DNA from: Rhodococcus rhodnii NBRC 100604
GTDB lineage: Bacteria; Actinomycetota; Actinomycetes; Mycobacteriales; Mycobacteriaceae
Assembly: GCF_001894925.1 (NCBI RefSeq)
Contig: NZ_BCXD01000020.1
Location: forward strand, 1-64,000
Direction: 5' to 3'
DNA length: 64,000 bases
In this document: positions 47,800 to 55,601 of the stretch, in pieces
Numbering within the stretch: the stretch's first letter is position 1
Layout: each line of letters begins with the position of its first letter
The notes under the pieces: generated by a model
Databases searched by the model: none
The model's input: the letters and a program-made list of their open reading frames with translations, nothing else
Told to the model about the DNA's origin: nothing
Translations under genes and position numbers: made by a program

Positions 47800-48080
47800 G
47801 AGTTCATCCCTAGGCGTTGAAGCACGGGATCGGTGCCGAGGACGCGATCCAGGCTGCGACGTGGGCGACGTGGGTCGAGAACCTCGATGACGACAGTCCC
47901 GCCAGGCAGCTTCGACTCGGGTTCGATACCCCCGGCAGGATGCTGGAGACAGTTGTCCTGGTCGTGGGGCGCCCCGGCATCGCCGCACCCGATGTCGAGA
48001 ACGCGGCTGTGCGGGTCCAGGCACCGGTGCTCGAACTTCGTTGCCCGTGTTGCCCTACCGTGCCACGATCGGATGCGTGA
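47796..48080 (+). pseudogene. Toxin partner of the RHH antitoxin, interrupted by an early TAG
   Basis: GTG at 47796 (overlapping the antitoxin TGA) opens VRVHP, then TAG at 47811-47813, then in the same frame ALKHGIGAEDAIQAATWATW, VENLDDDSPARQLRLGFDTP and GRMLETVVLVV. This matches the layout of short actinobacterial toxins paired with RHH antitoxins. After VVLVV the expected basic C-terminus (HAMKAR-like) is missing. A TTG at 47817 could restart translation after the stop and yield an N-truncated 87-residue product, but the altered C-terminus makes activity doubtful. Confidence 0.65.
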
Positions 48081-48844
48081 TCGATCCCGGGCTCGACGGC
48101 AAGACGGTGCTGGTGACCGGTGGTGCGATGAACATCGGTGCCGCCATCTCGCGGGCGTTCGCCGCGCAGGGTGCGCGCGTCGCGGTGCACTACGTCGGCG
48201 GCGTGTCCCCCGACGGGACGCAGGAGCACCGGCGCGTGGCGGACGACGACGTCGAGCGGTTCGTCGCGTCGCTGCCCGGCGCGGTGGCCGTCGAGGCGGA
48301 TTTCCTCGAACCGGGTTCGGCCTCCGGTCTTTTCGATCGGGTGCACGACCTCCTCGGCGGCGTGGACGTGCTGGTGAACAACGCGGCGTATGCGACGGAA
48401 GCCGACACCTTCGCGACGATGGACGATGCAGGACTGGAGCGAACGTATCGCGTCAACGCGATCGCGCCCGCGATGCTGATCGCCGAGTTGTCGAGCCGTC
48501 TGCGGGACGACGGGAGTGCCGCCGTCGTCAACATCTCCACCGACGCCGCACGCGGGTTCCCCGGGCAGGTCGGGTACGGGACGTCGAAGGCCGCGCTGGA
48601 GTCGCTGACACGAGGCGCCGCCCTCGATCTCGGTCCGAGGATCAGGGTCAATGCGATCGCTCCGGGCCCGGTGCAGACGGGGTGGATGACCGACGAGATC
48701 GTCGAATCCGTGGTCCCGTCGATACCCTTGCGCCGCGTCGGCGACCCGGACGACATCGCCGACGCCGCAGTCTTCCTCGCGTCACGGCAGGCTCGGTGGA
48801 TCACCGGGCAGGTGGTGCAGGTCGCGGGCGGGCACTGGCTCTGA
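48077..48844 (+). CDS. Short-chain dehydrogenase/reductase
   Basis: 255 residues from GTG at 48077 (VIDPGLDGKTVLVTGGAMNI). Classical SDR: cofactor site TGGAMNIGAAISRAF, NNAAYA, catalytic Ser in VVNISTDAARGF, catalytic Tyr/Lys in YGTSKAAL, and INAIAPGPVQTGWM-type loop. No acidic residue fixing NAD over NADP is obvious. Substrate unknown. It overlaps the last codons of the decayed toxin frame. Confidence 0.9.
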   Translation: MIDPGLDGKTVLVTGGAMNIGAAISRAFAAQGARVAVHYVGGVSPDGTQEHRRVADDDVERFVASLPGAVAVEADFLEPGSASGLFDRVHDLLGGVDVLVNNAAYATEADTFATMDDAGLERTYRVNAIAPAMLIAELSSRLRDDGSAAVVNISTDAARGFPGQVGYGTSKAALESLTRGAALDLGPRIRVNAIAPGPVQTGWMTDEIVESVVPSIPLRRVGDPDDIADAAVFLASRQARWITGQVVQVAGGHWL

Positions 48845-48905
48845 AGGCGCATCGACGCGTCGGCTCGCGGGAGTACCGTTCGAGTAGCGACCGAGGAGGC
48901 CTCCG

Positions 48906-49481
48906 ATGCGCAGAGTCACCTATTCGATGGGAATGTCGCTCGACGGCTACATCGTGGGCCCTGACGGCAATTTCGCGTGGGGTGCGCCCGACGACGACGA
49001 GTTCCGGTTCTTCATCGACCAGATCCGCGAAGTCGGCGTCCACCTCATGGGCCGGCGCCTCTACGAGACGATGCTCTATTGGGAGGACGCCGTCGGCGAT
49101 CCGGACCTGAGCGCGCTGGAACGCGAGTGGATCACGCTGTGGAATCCCCTGCCCAAGGTCGTGTTCTCCCGGACGCTCGATGCAGTGCGCGGCAATGCCG
49201 TCCTGGCCACCGGGTCGCCGGCCGAGGAGATCGCGCGCCTCCGGGCCGAGCCGGGTGAGGGACACATCGCGATCGGCGGAGCGGATCTGGCTGCTGCGGT
49301 GGCCGAGGCGGACCTGATCGACGAGTACCGGCCGAAGATCGTCCCGGTGCTGGTCGGCGGCGGGACACCGTTCTTGCCGCAGCACGCACGGCAGGTCGAT
49401 CTCGCTCTCGTCGAGACGCGCACCTTCGCCTCCGGCCTCCTCTACGCCCGCTACGACGTGCGGCATCAGACGTCGGACTGA
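48906..49481 (+). CDS. Dihydrofolate-reductase-like (RibD C-terminal domain) protein
   Basis: 191 residues from the ATG, with AGGAGG seven bases before. MRRVTYSMGMSLDGYIVGPD is the typical start of the RibD_C/YwjB-like family, followed by HLMGRRLYETM and HIAIGGADLAAAVAEADLID and VLVGGGTPF. It is an NADPH-dependent reductase fold, related to but distinct from FolA; the substrate is unknown. Its 3' end overlaps the convergent XRE gene by 16 bases. Confidence 0.88.
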   Translation: MRRVTYSMGMSLDGYIVGPDGNFAWGAPDDDEFRFFIDQIREVGVHLMGRRLYETMLYWEDAVGDPDLSALEREWITLWNPLPKVVFSRTLDAVRGNAVLATGSPAEEIARLRAEPGEGHIAIGGADLAAAVAEADLIDEYRPKIVPVLVGGGTPFLPQHARQVDLALVETRTFASGLLYARYDVRHQTSD

Positions 49482-49720
49482 CGCTTCGCGCCTGCCGCGA
49501 CGGCGTCGCTTCCGGGCTCGGGCTCCCATCGCAGCAGATCGCCGGGCTGACAGTCGAGAACCTCGCACAGCATCTCCAACGTGGTGAACCGGACCGCTTT
49601 GGCGCGGCCGTTCTTGAGGACGGCGAGATTGGCGGGGGTGATGCCGATGCGCTCCGCGAGCGTTCCTACCGCCATCTTGCGCCGGGCGAGCATGACGTCG
49701 ATGTCGACGACGATGGGCAT
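49466..49720 (-). CDS. XRE-family (Cro/CI-type) HTH regulator
   Basis: 84 residues from the ATG at 49720. HTH: MLARRKMAVGTLAERIGITP then ANLAVLKNGRAKAVRFTTLE, and LCEVLDCQPGDLLRW. It belongs to the small regulators that accompany DUF2975 membrane proteins; the upstream gene's TGA overlaps this ATG. It may bind the palindrome at 50257-50274 ahead of the pair. Confidence 0.9.
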   Translation of the reverse strand: MPIVVDIDVMLARRKMAVGTLAERIGITPANLAVLKNGRAKAVRFTTLEMLCEVLDCQPGDLLRWEPEPGSDAVAAGAKRQSDV

Positions 49721-50238
49721 CAGATGACCTCGTCGAGTTCGGCTTCGAGATACTTCGCCCTGGTGTCGAGGGCGACTGCCTGGGCCAGCAGTGTTCGCAT
49801 CACGTAGACCACGAGGGCGACGCCGGCGAGGACCAGCGCGAACCCGCACACCAGGGCTACCAACCCGGGCGCGACCTCGTCGCCGGGCGCGGCACGGTTC
49901 GCGAACCGGGCGACGACTGCGATGCCGAACGTCAGGACCGCCGCGATGGCGATCGCTCCGATGACGAGGTCGACATAGCGGAACGCTGCGTGAGAGAACA
50001 CGGTGCCGCGGCCGACCATGGTCAGCAACCGCCAGATGCATACGGCCACGACCTGCATCGTCGCCGTTCCGACGACGCCGATGACGGTCAGCGCCACGTC
50101 GAGTGTCCCCGTCGGTGTTCGCTCGGAATCGAGCCAGAGCATCGCCACCATCATCACCTGGACGACGACGGATCCGGCCAGCGCGACGGCGATCACCGCT
50201 TTCAGCGTCAGGATCACCCATCGATTCATATCTCGCAC
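49720..50238 (-). CDS. DUF2975 membrane protein
   Basis: 172 residues from GTG at 50238 (VRDMNRWVILTLKAV); an ATG at 50229 is also possible. Four hydrophobic helices (ILTLKAVIAVALAGSVVVQV, VALTVIGVVGTATMQVVAVC, VDLVIGAIAIAAVLTFGIAV and LVCGFALVLAGVALVVYVM). Family DUF2975, regularly paired with a small XRE regulator. Function unknown; a membrane sensor feeding the regulator is an inference from that pairing. Confidence 0.85.
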   Translation of the reverse strand: MRDMNRWVILTLKAVIAVALAGSVVVQVMMVAMLWLDSERTPTGTLDVALTVIGVVGTATMQVVAVCIWRLLTMVGRGTVFSHAAFRYVDLVIGAIAIAAVLTFGIAVVARFANRAAPGDEVAPGLVALVCGFALVLAGVALVVYVMRTLLAQAVALDTRAKYLEAELDEVI

Positions 50239-50256
50239 AATACATCGTAGAACGAC

Positions 50257-50274
50257 GTTTATCTATCGATAAAC
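50257..50274. promoter_or_regulatory. Operator-like palindrome upstream of the DUF2975-XRE pair
   Basis: GTTTATC-TATC-GATAAAC: 7-base arms and a 4-base spacer, with the inner 8-mer TATCGATA also palindromic. It is strikingly AT-rich for this genome and lies 19 bases before the DUF2975 start, where a repressor could act. Confidence 0.6.
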
Positions 50275-50342
50275 AATAGATTCGGGAGCCGAGTCTCCAC
50301 AGTTGCCCGCCGATCGCGCGGTGCCGGAGGACACTCGGCGTC

Positions 50343-50951
50343 GTGCCGATCGCCCTCGCCTATCCGTTCGCGGACCGGTGGCTCGTGCAGAACAGCCGGG
50401 CCGATCGCGTGCCCAGCCACGGCACGACGCTGTTCGGGTCGTCGTACGCGATCGACTTCGTGCCCGTGGACGCCGACGGCCGCACGGCGCCGATCACGCT
50501 CGCGAGCCTGATCCGGCCGGAGCCGCCGGAGCGGTTCCCGGGTTTCGGGCTCCCGGTGCTCGCGCCGGTCTCCGGAACGATCGTCGCCGCGCACGACGCC
50601 GAGCCCGATCACGCGGCGTATCGCGGCCTGCCGTCGGTGGGGTACGCCCTCACGCAGCGGCGACGGCTCGCGGCGGGCTGGCCCGCGCTCGCGGGCAATC
50701 ACGTGTTCGTGGCGACAGGTGACGGCGTGATCGTCGCGCTCTGCCACCTCCGGCACGGCAGCGCCGCGGTGGTGCCGGGCACGCGAGTGGACACCGGCGA
50801 CGTCGTCGGTACCTGCGGAAACTCGGGAAACAGCACCGAACCGCACCTCCACGTCCAGGCGATCGATCGCCGCGACGTCGAGCATGCGCGCGCCGTCCCG
50901 ATGACGTTCGCGGGGACCGTCCCGCGCAGCGGCCAGGTGGTCGTCGGGTAA
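50343..50951 (+). CDS. M23-type (LytM-like) peptidase domain protein
   Basis: 202 residues from GTG, no signal peptide. The first M23 zinc-ligand region resembles SHGTTLFGSSYAIDFVPVD (Asp in AIDF, but the usual HxGxD arrangement is altered), and the C-terminal motif TEPHLHVQ supplies the HxH. A central ALCHLRHGSAAVVPGTRVDT and VGTCGNSGNS follow the usual lysostaphin-fold pattern. Without export and with an altered first motif, it may be a non-classical member with an unknown substrate. No Shine-Dalgarno is clear. Confidence 0.75.
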   Translation: MPIALAYPFADRWLVQNSRADRVPSHGTTLFGSSYAIDFVPVDADGRTAPITLASLIRPEPPERFPGFGLPVLAPVSGTIVAAHDAEPDHAAYRGLPSVGYALTQRRRLAAGWPALAGNHVFVATGDGVIVALCHLRHGSAAVVPGTRVDTGDVVGTCGNSGNSTEPHLHVQAIDRRDVEHARAVPMTFAGTVPRSGQVVVG

Positions 50952-51022
50952 CGCCACGGGGTGTGGTGGGCGACACATAAGGTGAGTCATTCGTCCATGC
51001 AACGACTTCTGGAGGAATTCCC

Positions 51023-51475
51023 GTGACCACACGCCACACCTTGCGTCTTCTGGCCGCCACTGCGGGAGTGGGCGCTCTCGCGCTGCTCGGGACGCCCGTC
51101 GCGTCGGCGCAGACGGAGGCGACGGAGTTGTGCACGATCCCGTACCCGAACGCCAACGTCTTCGAAATCCCGGCGTCGAGCCGGGTCGAGGTGTCACCGG
51201 CGGGACCCGGCACGATCGACGTCGACATCCACACGAAGGCGAACTCGCTGATCGGCTACGACCAGCGGATCGGGGTGGTGTGGGCGAACCTCGACACCGG
51301 ACGCAGCGGCGTCGCGGAGACGAACGCCCGCGTCCGTGGCTTCGACACCCTGCTCGAGATCGACGGCCTCACGACCGAGCCGGGGACCATCGCGTTCGTC
51401 TTTTCCGCGAGCAATCACGGCTGGGGTGACAACTACACGTACGGCGACTGTTCGGCCGAGTACACGGTGTCCTGA
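51023..51475 (+). CDS. Small secreted protein of unknown function
   Basis: 150 residues from GTG, after GGAGGAAT. A clear Sec signal peptide (RHTLRLLAATAGVGALALLG, cleavage about ASA-QT at residues 32-33). The mature part, about 118 residues, is beta-rich (VEVSPAGPGTIDVDIHTKAN) with two cysteines (Cys in LCTIPYP and GDCSAEY) that could form a disulfide. I do not recognise the family. Confidence 0.75.
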   Translation: MTTRHTLRLLAATAGVGALALLGTPVASAQTEATELCTIPYPNANVFEIPASSRVEVSPAGPGTIDVDIHTKANSLIGYDQRIGVVWANLDTGRSGVAETNARVRGFDTLLEIDGLTTEPGTIAFVFSASNHGWGDNYTYGDCSAEYTVS

Positions 51476-51476
51476 C

Positions 51477-51490
51477 GTTTCACGTGGAAC
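51477..51490. promoter_or_regulatory. parS-like site (one mismatch)
   Basis: GTTTCACGTGGAAC, 13 of 14 parS positions, across the junction of the convergent genes ending at 51475 and 51480. It is about 26 kb from the origin. Confidence 0.45.
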
Positions 51491-52412
51491 CGGCGGCGAC
51501 GTGGTCGGTCCAGATCTCCGCAGCTTTCGGGAGTGTCCCCGTGGCGACGCGCGGTGCCGTCCACAGCGTCGACTCGACGAGACCTGGTTCGGTGCGAAGC
51601 TTGACGAGGTCGGCCTCGACGACGAGCGCGAGTTCGGGAACGTTGCCCTTCGACTCGAACCGCTCGCGCAGCGCGGCGTCGGTGCTCAGCCGTGCGGTGC
51701 CGGAGACGTGGAGCACGCGATCGTCGCCGGGGACCACCGCGAGCACCGAGATCGCCGGGTTCGCCAGCAGATTCCGGTAGGTGTCGGTGCGGCGATTGCC
51801 GGGCCGGTCGGCGATCGCGAGGGTGTGGTCGTCCAGTGCGACGAAGAACCCGGCGGGCTCGCCCTTCGGGCTGACGTCGGCGAATCCGTCGGCGTCGACC
51901 GTCGCGAGAGTGAGGAACGGTGAGCGCGCGAGGAACGCGGTCACCGCGGCGTCGTGGAAGACGGCGCCGGGGACGGCCTCGCCCGGCTCGTGAGCGTCGT
52001 CCCACAGCTTGGAGCGGAGGATGCACTTCGCGCAGTGCAGAAACGCCTCCTCGACGTCGAGGGCGAGCGCATCGCCGTCGCGCCGGAGCCGTCCGTTGAC
52101 GCGCAGCGTCTCGCGGTAGCCGGGGACGAACGCGACGAGTCCGGCGGCCGCGCCGTCCTCGGCGGGAACGTCGGCCGCAGGCAGGGCGATCCGCGTGTCG
52201 GTCACGGGATGCAGTGCGCCGGGCTCGCCGCCGAGCGCCACCGAGTGCAGCCGCCCGCCGGCATCCTCCGTGCCGAGCACCGCGAACGGCGAGTGCGCCA
52301 GGAACGCGAGGCAGTGCTCGTCGAGCCGGTCGATCGACTTCGCGAGCGTGATCGGCGGCTGCTCCCCGAGGAGCGATTCGAGTTCGGCGACGGAGGTGAC
52401 CACGAAAACCAC
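51480..52412 (-). CDS. Pyridoxamine 5'-phosphate oxidase-like flavoprotein
   Basis: 310 residues from GTG at 52412, which overlaps the upstream gene's TAG; a GTG at 52403 is also in frame. Split-barrel fold: AFLAHSPFAVLGTEDAGGRL and AFLARSPFLTLATVDADGFA form two related halves, followed by DVSPKGEPAGFFVALDDHTL and ADRPGNRRTDTYRNLLANPA. Flavin-dependent reductase or oxidase of the MSMEG-type PNPOx family. Coupling to the iron-box-controlled lipoprotein gene hints at siderophore reduction, by context only. Confidence 0.85.
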   Translation of the reverse strand: MVFVVTSVAELESLLGEQPPITLAKSIDRLDEHCLAFLAHSPFAVLGTEDAGGRLHSVALGGEPGALHPVTDTRIALPAADVPAEDGAAAGLVAFVPGYRETLRVNGRLRRDGDALALDVEEAFLHCAKCILRSKLWDDAHEPGEAVPGAVFHDAAVTAFLARSPFLTLATVDADGFADVSPKGEPAGFFVALDDHTLAIADRPGNRRTDTYRNLLANPAISVLAVVPGDDRVLHVSGTARLSTDAALRERFESKGNVPELALVVEADLVKLRTEPGLVESTLWTAPRVATGTLPKAAEIWTDHVAAGST

Positions 52413-53401
52413 TATCCCACGGTCGGAACTGCGGTCGACGGGTCGTCGTCGGAGGCCGCGGCGAGTGCGGGCACCGTCGCGTCGATGAGGTACGGCAGGC
52501 TCAGCGGGCTCGCGAAGCCGAGCGCGCCCTGCACGTCGTTGCCGAACTCGCCGAGGTAGACGGTGCGGTCCTCGCTCACGACGTCGAGCCCCGCGAACAG
52601 CGGATCGGCGGCGAGCTGCTCCTGCGTCGCACCGAGGATCACGAGGGTGTCCTGATCGAGGAGGTCGATGCGCTCGGCGCTGACCTCGCCGGTCTCGTCG
52701 GGTGCGGTGAAGCCGAGGTCGTAGAAGAACAGTCCGCGCGGATCGCCCTCGCCGAGGATGTAGAACGAGCCGTCCATGTACATCGCGACGGCGGCGGTGC
52801 GGCCCTCGAACTGCGGGTTCTCGCTGCGGGCCGTCTCGAAGTCCGCGTCGACCGACTCGCGCAGCTCCTGTGCCTCCTGCTCCTTGCCGAGCGCCTCGCC
52901 GATCGTCTCGAGTTGCGCCTCCCACGACGCCGAGCCGCCCTGCCCGTCGGTGAGATCGCCGATCGTCGGGGCGAGCGCGGCGAGCGTGTCGTAGCCGGCC
53001 TGCTCGGTCAGCGAGTACGTCGCCGAGATGAGGTCGGGTTCCGCCGCGGCGATCGCCTCGTAGTCGAGTTCCATCTCGCCGACCTCGGGGATGTCGGTGG
53101 CGTAGCCCTCCGCCCACGGGCGCTGCTGGTAGTCGTAGCCGGAGAAGGCACGCGTCGCGACGGGCGTCTCGCCGAGCGCGAGGACGAAGTCGAGATCGTT
53201 GAAGCCCGCGGTGACGATGCGCTGCGGCGCCGACTCGACCGTCGTCTCGCCGTAGGCGTGCTCGACGGTGACGGGGAAGGGGCCGCCGGTGGGCTGCGTC
53301 GCGGTGTCGTTGGCGTCGTCGTCGGATCCACAGGCCGTGAGTGCCGTGGCGCCGGCGACGGCGAGTGCGGTGAGGGCGGCGGCGCGACGGGAGTGCTTCA
53401 C
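52412..53401 (-). CDS. Iron-siderophore ABC transporter substrate-binding lipoprotein (FecB/FepB type)
   Basis: 329 residues from GTG at 53401 (VKHSRRAAALTALAVAGATA then LTACGSDDD): a lipoprotein signal with lipobox LTAC. The periplasmic-binding-protein type III fold begins PVTVEHAYGETTVESAPQRI and has the usual helical connector. It would deliver a ferric siderophore to a permease not encoded here. A partial IdeR box lies about 45-60 bases upstream, so expression should rise in low iron. An ATG at 53437 gives a longer N-terminus that fits less well. Confidence 0.92.
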   Translation of the reverse strand: MKHSRRAAALTALAVAGATALTACGSDDDANDTATQPTGGPFPVTVEHAYGETTVESAPQRIVTAGFNDLDFVLALGETPVATRAFSGYDYQQRPWAEGYATDIPEVGEMELDYEAIAAAEPDLISATYSLTEQAGYDTLAALAPTIGDLTDGQGGSASWEAQLETIGEALGKEQEAQELRESVDADFETARSENPQFEGRTAAVAMYMDGSFYILGEGDPRGLFFYDLGFTAPDETGEVSAERIDLLDQDTLVILGATQEQLAADPLFAGLDVVSEDRTVYLGEFGNDVQGALGFASPLSLPYLIDATVPALAAASDDDPSTAVPTVG

Positions 53402-53444
53402 GGGTGACTCATTTCTGCCGAATGACGCATTCGGCACGACGATT

Positions 53445-53463
53445 TCATTGCAGGCTAACCTAA
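53445..53463. promoter_or_regulatory. IdeR/DtxR iron box
   Basis: The right 12 bases AGGCTAACCTAA (53452-53463) match the 19-base IdeR consensus TTAGGTTAGGCTAACCTAA exactly; the left side matches at only 2 of 7. Overall 14 of 19. Located just upstream of the substrate-binding lipoprotein gene, which it would repress with iron. Confidence 0.75.
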
Positions 53464-53507
53464 CCTGCCGCGATCCGGTGACCGCGGGTTCGTCGAGCAG
53501 TGGTGCG

Positions 53508-54389
53508 TCAGGGGGCGCCGTCCCACGAGTGGACCGTCACCCAGTCGACGTAGAAGTGGCCGCCGCCGATCGCCGGATACAGGCTCGATTCGAGCTGCAG
53601 CTGCCACCGCATCGGCGTCGTGGGGATGCCCCGGTTCGACTCCAGCAGGACGCGGTCGTCGAGCAGGAAGCGCACCGCCCAGGGCGTCCATTCGATGGTG
53701 ACGACGCGCCAGTCGTTGTACGTCGACGGATCGACGTCGGAGAGGTCCTGCGAGTTCGGCGTCGCGCCCGGCTCGGCCCAGTGATGGAAGCCGAAGATCG
53801 GGCCGGTGAGCGGGCCCTCGGGGAAGTTGATCTCGCCGTCCTCGGGCCAGTTCTCCGACTGCGGCCACAGCAGCATCGCGAGCCGGTAGCCGGTGATCAT
53901 CGGATGGCTCACCTTGATCCGCGCCGAGTAGCGGCCGTACACCTGGCCCTGATCGTCGCCGTGGAGCACGGGCGAGAGGTTCGCTCCGGCGCGACGTCCG
54001 TCCACCTCGCGCAGGTGATGGTCGAGCACGCCGTCGTGCACGCTGAGCACCTCGTCGGCGCGGTAGGGATTGCGGTTGTACGTGTCGAGGTAGCACTCGG
54101 GATAGGTCCGCCAGCGCGTGTCTTCGGTGCCGGTGTAGACGATCGCGTTCGGATTCCCGCAGTCGGCGTTCGCGAACGACCCCGTCGGAGCGTCGGTCGT
54201 GAAGTCGTCGACGAACACCTCGCGCCATCCGGGGATCGGCACCCGCGGCGCCGGTTGTGTACCGGATACGGCGCCGCCCGCCGAGCCCGTGGATTGGGCT
54301 GCGGCGGGCGCGGATGTGGCAACGAGAGTTGCCGTGGCGGCGGTGACGATGAGCGCAGCACGCAGAAACGGCGGGACTGGCACGGGCAC
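53508..54389 (-). CDS. Secreted glycoside hydrolase family 16-like protein
   Basis: 293 residues from GTG at 54389, five bases after AGGAGG. Signal peptide (LRAALIVTAATATLVATSAP, cleavage near AAA-QS). A concanavalin-like beta-sandwich follows: GRYSARIKVSHPMITGYRLA, the catalytic-loop region EDGEINFPEGPLTGPIFGFH, and WRVVTIEWTPWAVRFLLDD. The GH16 signature E-x-D-x-x-E reads E-I-N-F-P-E, so both Glu are kept and the Asp is Asn. It could act on beta-glucans or related polymers, or bind only. Confidence 0.85.
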   Translation of the reverse strand: MPVPVPPFLRAALIVTAATATLVATSAPAAAQSTGSAGGAVSGTQPAPRVPIPGWREVFVDDFTTDAPTGSFANADCGNPNAIVYTGTEDTRWRTYPECYLDTYNRNPYRADEVLSVHDGVLDHHLREVDGRRAGANLSPVLHGDDQGQVYGRYSARIKVSHPMITGYRLAMLLWPQSENWPEDGEINFPEGPLTGPIFGFHHWAEPGATPNSQDLSDVDPSTYNDWRVVTIEWTPWAVRFLLDDRVLLESNRGIPTTPMRWQLQLESSLYPAIGGGHFYVDWVTVHSWDGAP

Positions 54390-54498
54390 GAGCGCCTCCT
54401 GGTTCGGGAACGCTCGTACGCTAGCCGGGCCGATGCCGGAATTGTGAGCTACGTCCTTCTCGGGTTACTGCACCGTGTCTCGTCACCGGTCGGGGACG

Positions 54499-55053
54499 TC
54501 AGGCGGTCAGGGCCTTCTCGATGGCGCCGACGAAGTCGTCGAGATCGTGCGGATTGCGCGACGTGATGAGCGTGTATCCGCTGCCGTCATCGGTGACCAC
54601 CGATGCGTCCGTCCACTGCGCACCGGCGTTGGTCAGATCGGTACGAAGCGATGCATAGCTCGTCAGCTGCTTGCCGTCGACGATGCCCGCCTCCACCGCG
54701 ACCCACGGGCCGTGGCAGATTGCGGCGATGGGCCTGCCGGAACCGCTGAACGACTTCGTGATCGAGAGTGCGTCGTCGTTCAGCCGGAGGGTGTCGGCGT
54801 TGACGGTGCCGCCAGGCACGATCAGGAGGTCGTAGTCGGCCGCCTGAACCTGATCCAGGGTGGTGTCCGGGGCCACCTCTCTGCCAGGGTCCTTGTCGCC
54901 ATCGAGGGTCGTGATCGGGTCGGACGAGACCGCCGCGACGGTGACGGTCGCGCCCGACTCGCGCAGCTTGTCGACCGGCACCACGAGCTCGTCCTGCTCG
55001 ACGCCGTAGTTGGTCACGATCACCAGTACCTTCTTGCCGTTCAGGTCGGTCAT
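54499..55053 (-). CDS. DJ-1/PfpI intracellular protease-like protein
   Basis: 184 residues from the ATG at 55053, after GAAGGAGAC. Classic PfpI: KKVLVIVTNYGVEQDEL, the strand LLIVPGGTVNADTLRL with nearby Glu, and the nucleophile-elbow Cys in AAICHGPWVAVEAG. These form hexamers and act as protein/nucleotide deglycases, proteases or chaperones. It is a second DJ-1 superfamily member besides the one at 44974, from a different subfamily. Substrate unknown. Confidence 0.92.
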   Translation of the reverse strand: MTDLNGKKVLVIVTNYGVEQDELVVPVDKLRESGATVTVAAVSSDPITTLDGDKDPGREVAPDTTLDQVQAADYDLLIVPGGTVNADTLRLNDDALSITKSFSGSGRPIAAICHGPWVAVEAGIVDGKQLTSYASLRTDLTNAGAQWTDASVVTDDGSGYTLITSRNPHDLDDFVGAIEKALTA

Positions 55054-55161
55054 GTTCCGTCTCCTTCGGGTAGGGATGGGCTCGTGCTCTTCTTGCGCCG
55101 TGTTCCTGGACTCCGTGCTTCTGGAGGCCGTGTTCGTGGACAACGGGTGACGGGTGACGGG

Positions 55162-55569
55162 CTATTCCTGCTCCGGAGTCACAGCGGCGATCGCGCTCAC
55201 CTCGATGAGGGCACCCGGAACGGTGATCCCGGCGACCTCCGCGGCCGTGACCAGCGGTGGTGGCCCCGACCGCGCGAGTCGCGGTGCGATCGCGCCGTAG
55301 GCCGCGCGGATGTCGGCTCCTTGCGCGACGAGCACCGTCCACTGCACGACGTCGTCGAGTGTCGCGCCGGCCGCGCCGAGCGCGATCACGACGTTCTCGA
55401 CCGCGCGCCGCGCCTGCTCGGCGATCTCCGGCGACACCACGGCGCCCGTCTCGTCGACGCCGTTCTGTCCGCCGACGTAGATCGTCGTGGCACCGGCGGG
55501 GACGATCGCGGCGTGACTGAACGCGGGGCTCGACACGAGTCCCGTGGGCTGCACGTAGGAGATGTCCAT
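55162..55569 (-). CDS. RidA/YjgF-family protein
   Basis: 135 residues from the ATG at 55569. GLVSSPAFSHAAIVPAGATT, IYVGGQNGVDETGAVVSPEI, EQARRAVENVVIALGAAGAT and VPGALIEVSAIAAV follow the RidA pattern, a trimeric enamine/imine deaminase fold. The usual arginine of RidA that binds the substrate carboxylate (in the 'R' of GALVEIEAIA-type C-termini) is not seen here, so this is probably one of the other Rid subfamilies. Located 32 bases after nuoN on the same strand, so it may be read from the nuo operon. Confidence 0.88.
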   Translation of the reverse strand: MDISYVQPTGLVSSPAFSHAAIVPAGATTIYVGGQNGVDETGAVVSPEIAEQARRAVENVVIALGAAGATLDDVVQWTVLVAQGADIRAAYGAIAPRLARSGPPPLVTAAEVAGITVPGALIEVSAIAAVTPEQE

Positions 55570-55601
55570 GGGTCCAGCCTGGCACCGCCCACCGACAGGT
55601 G

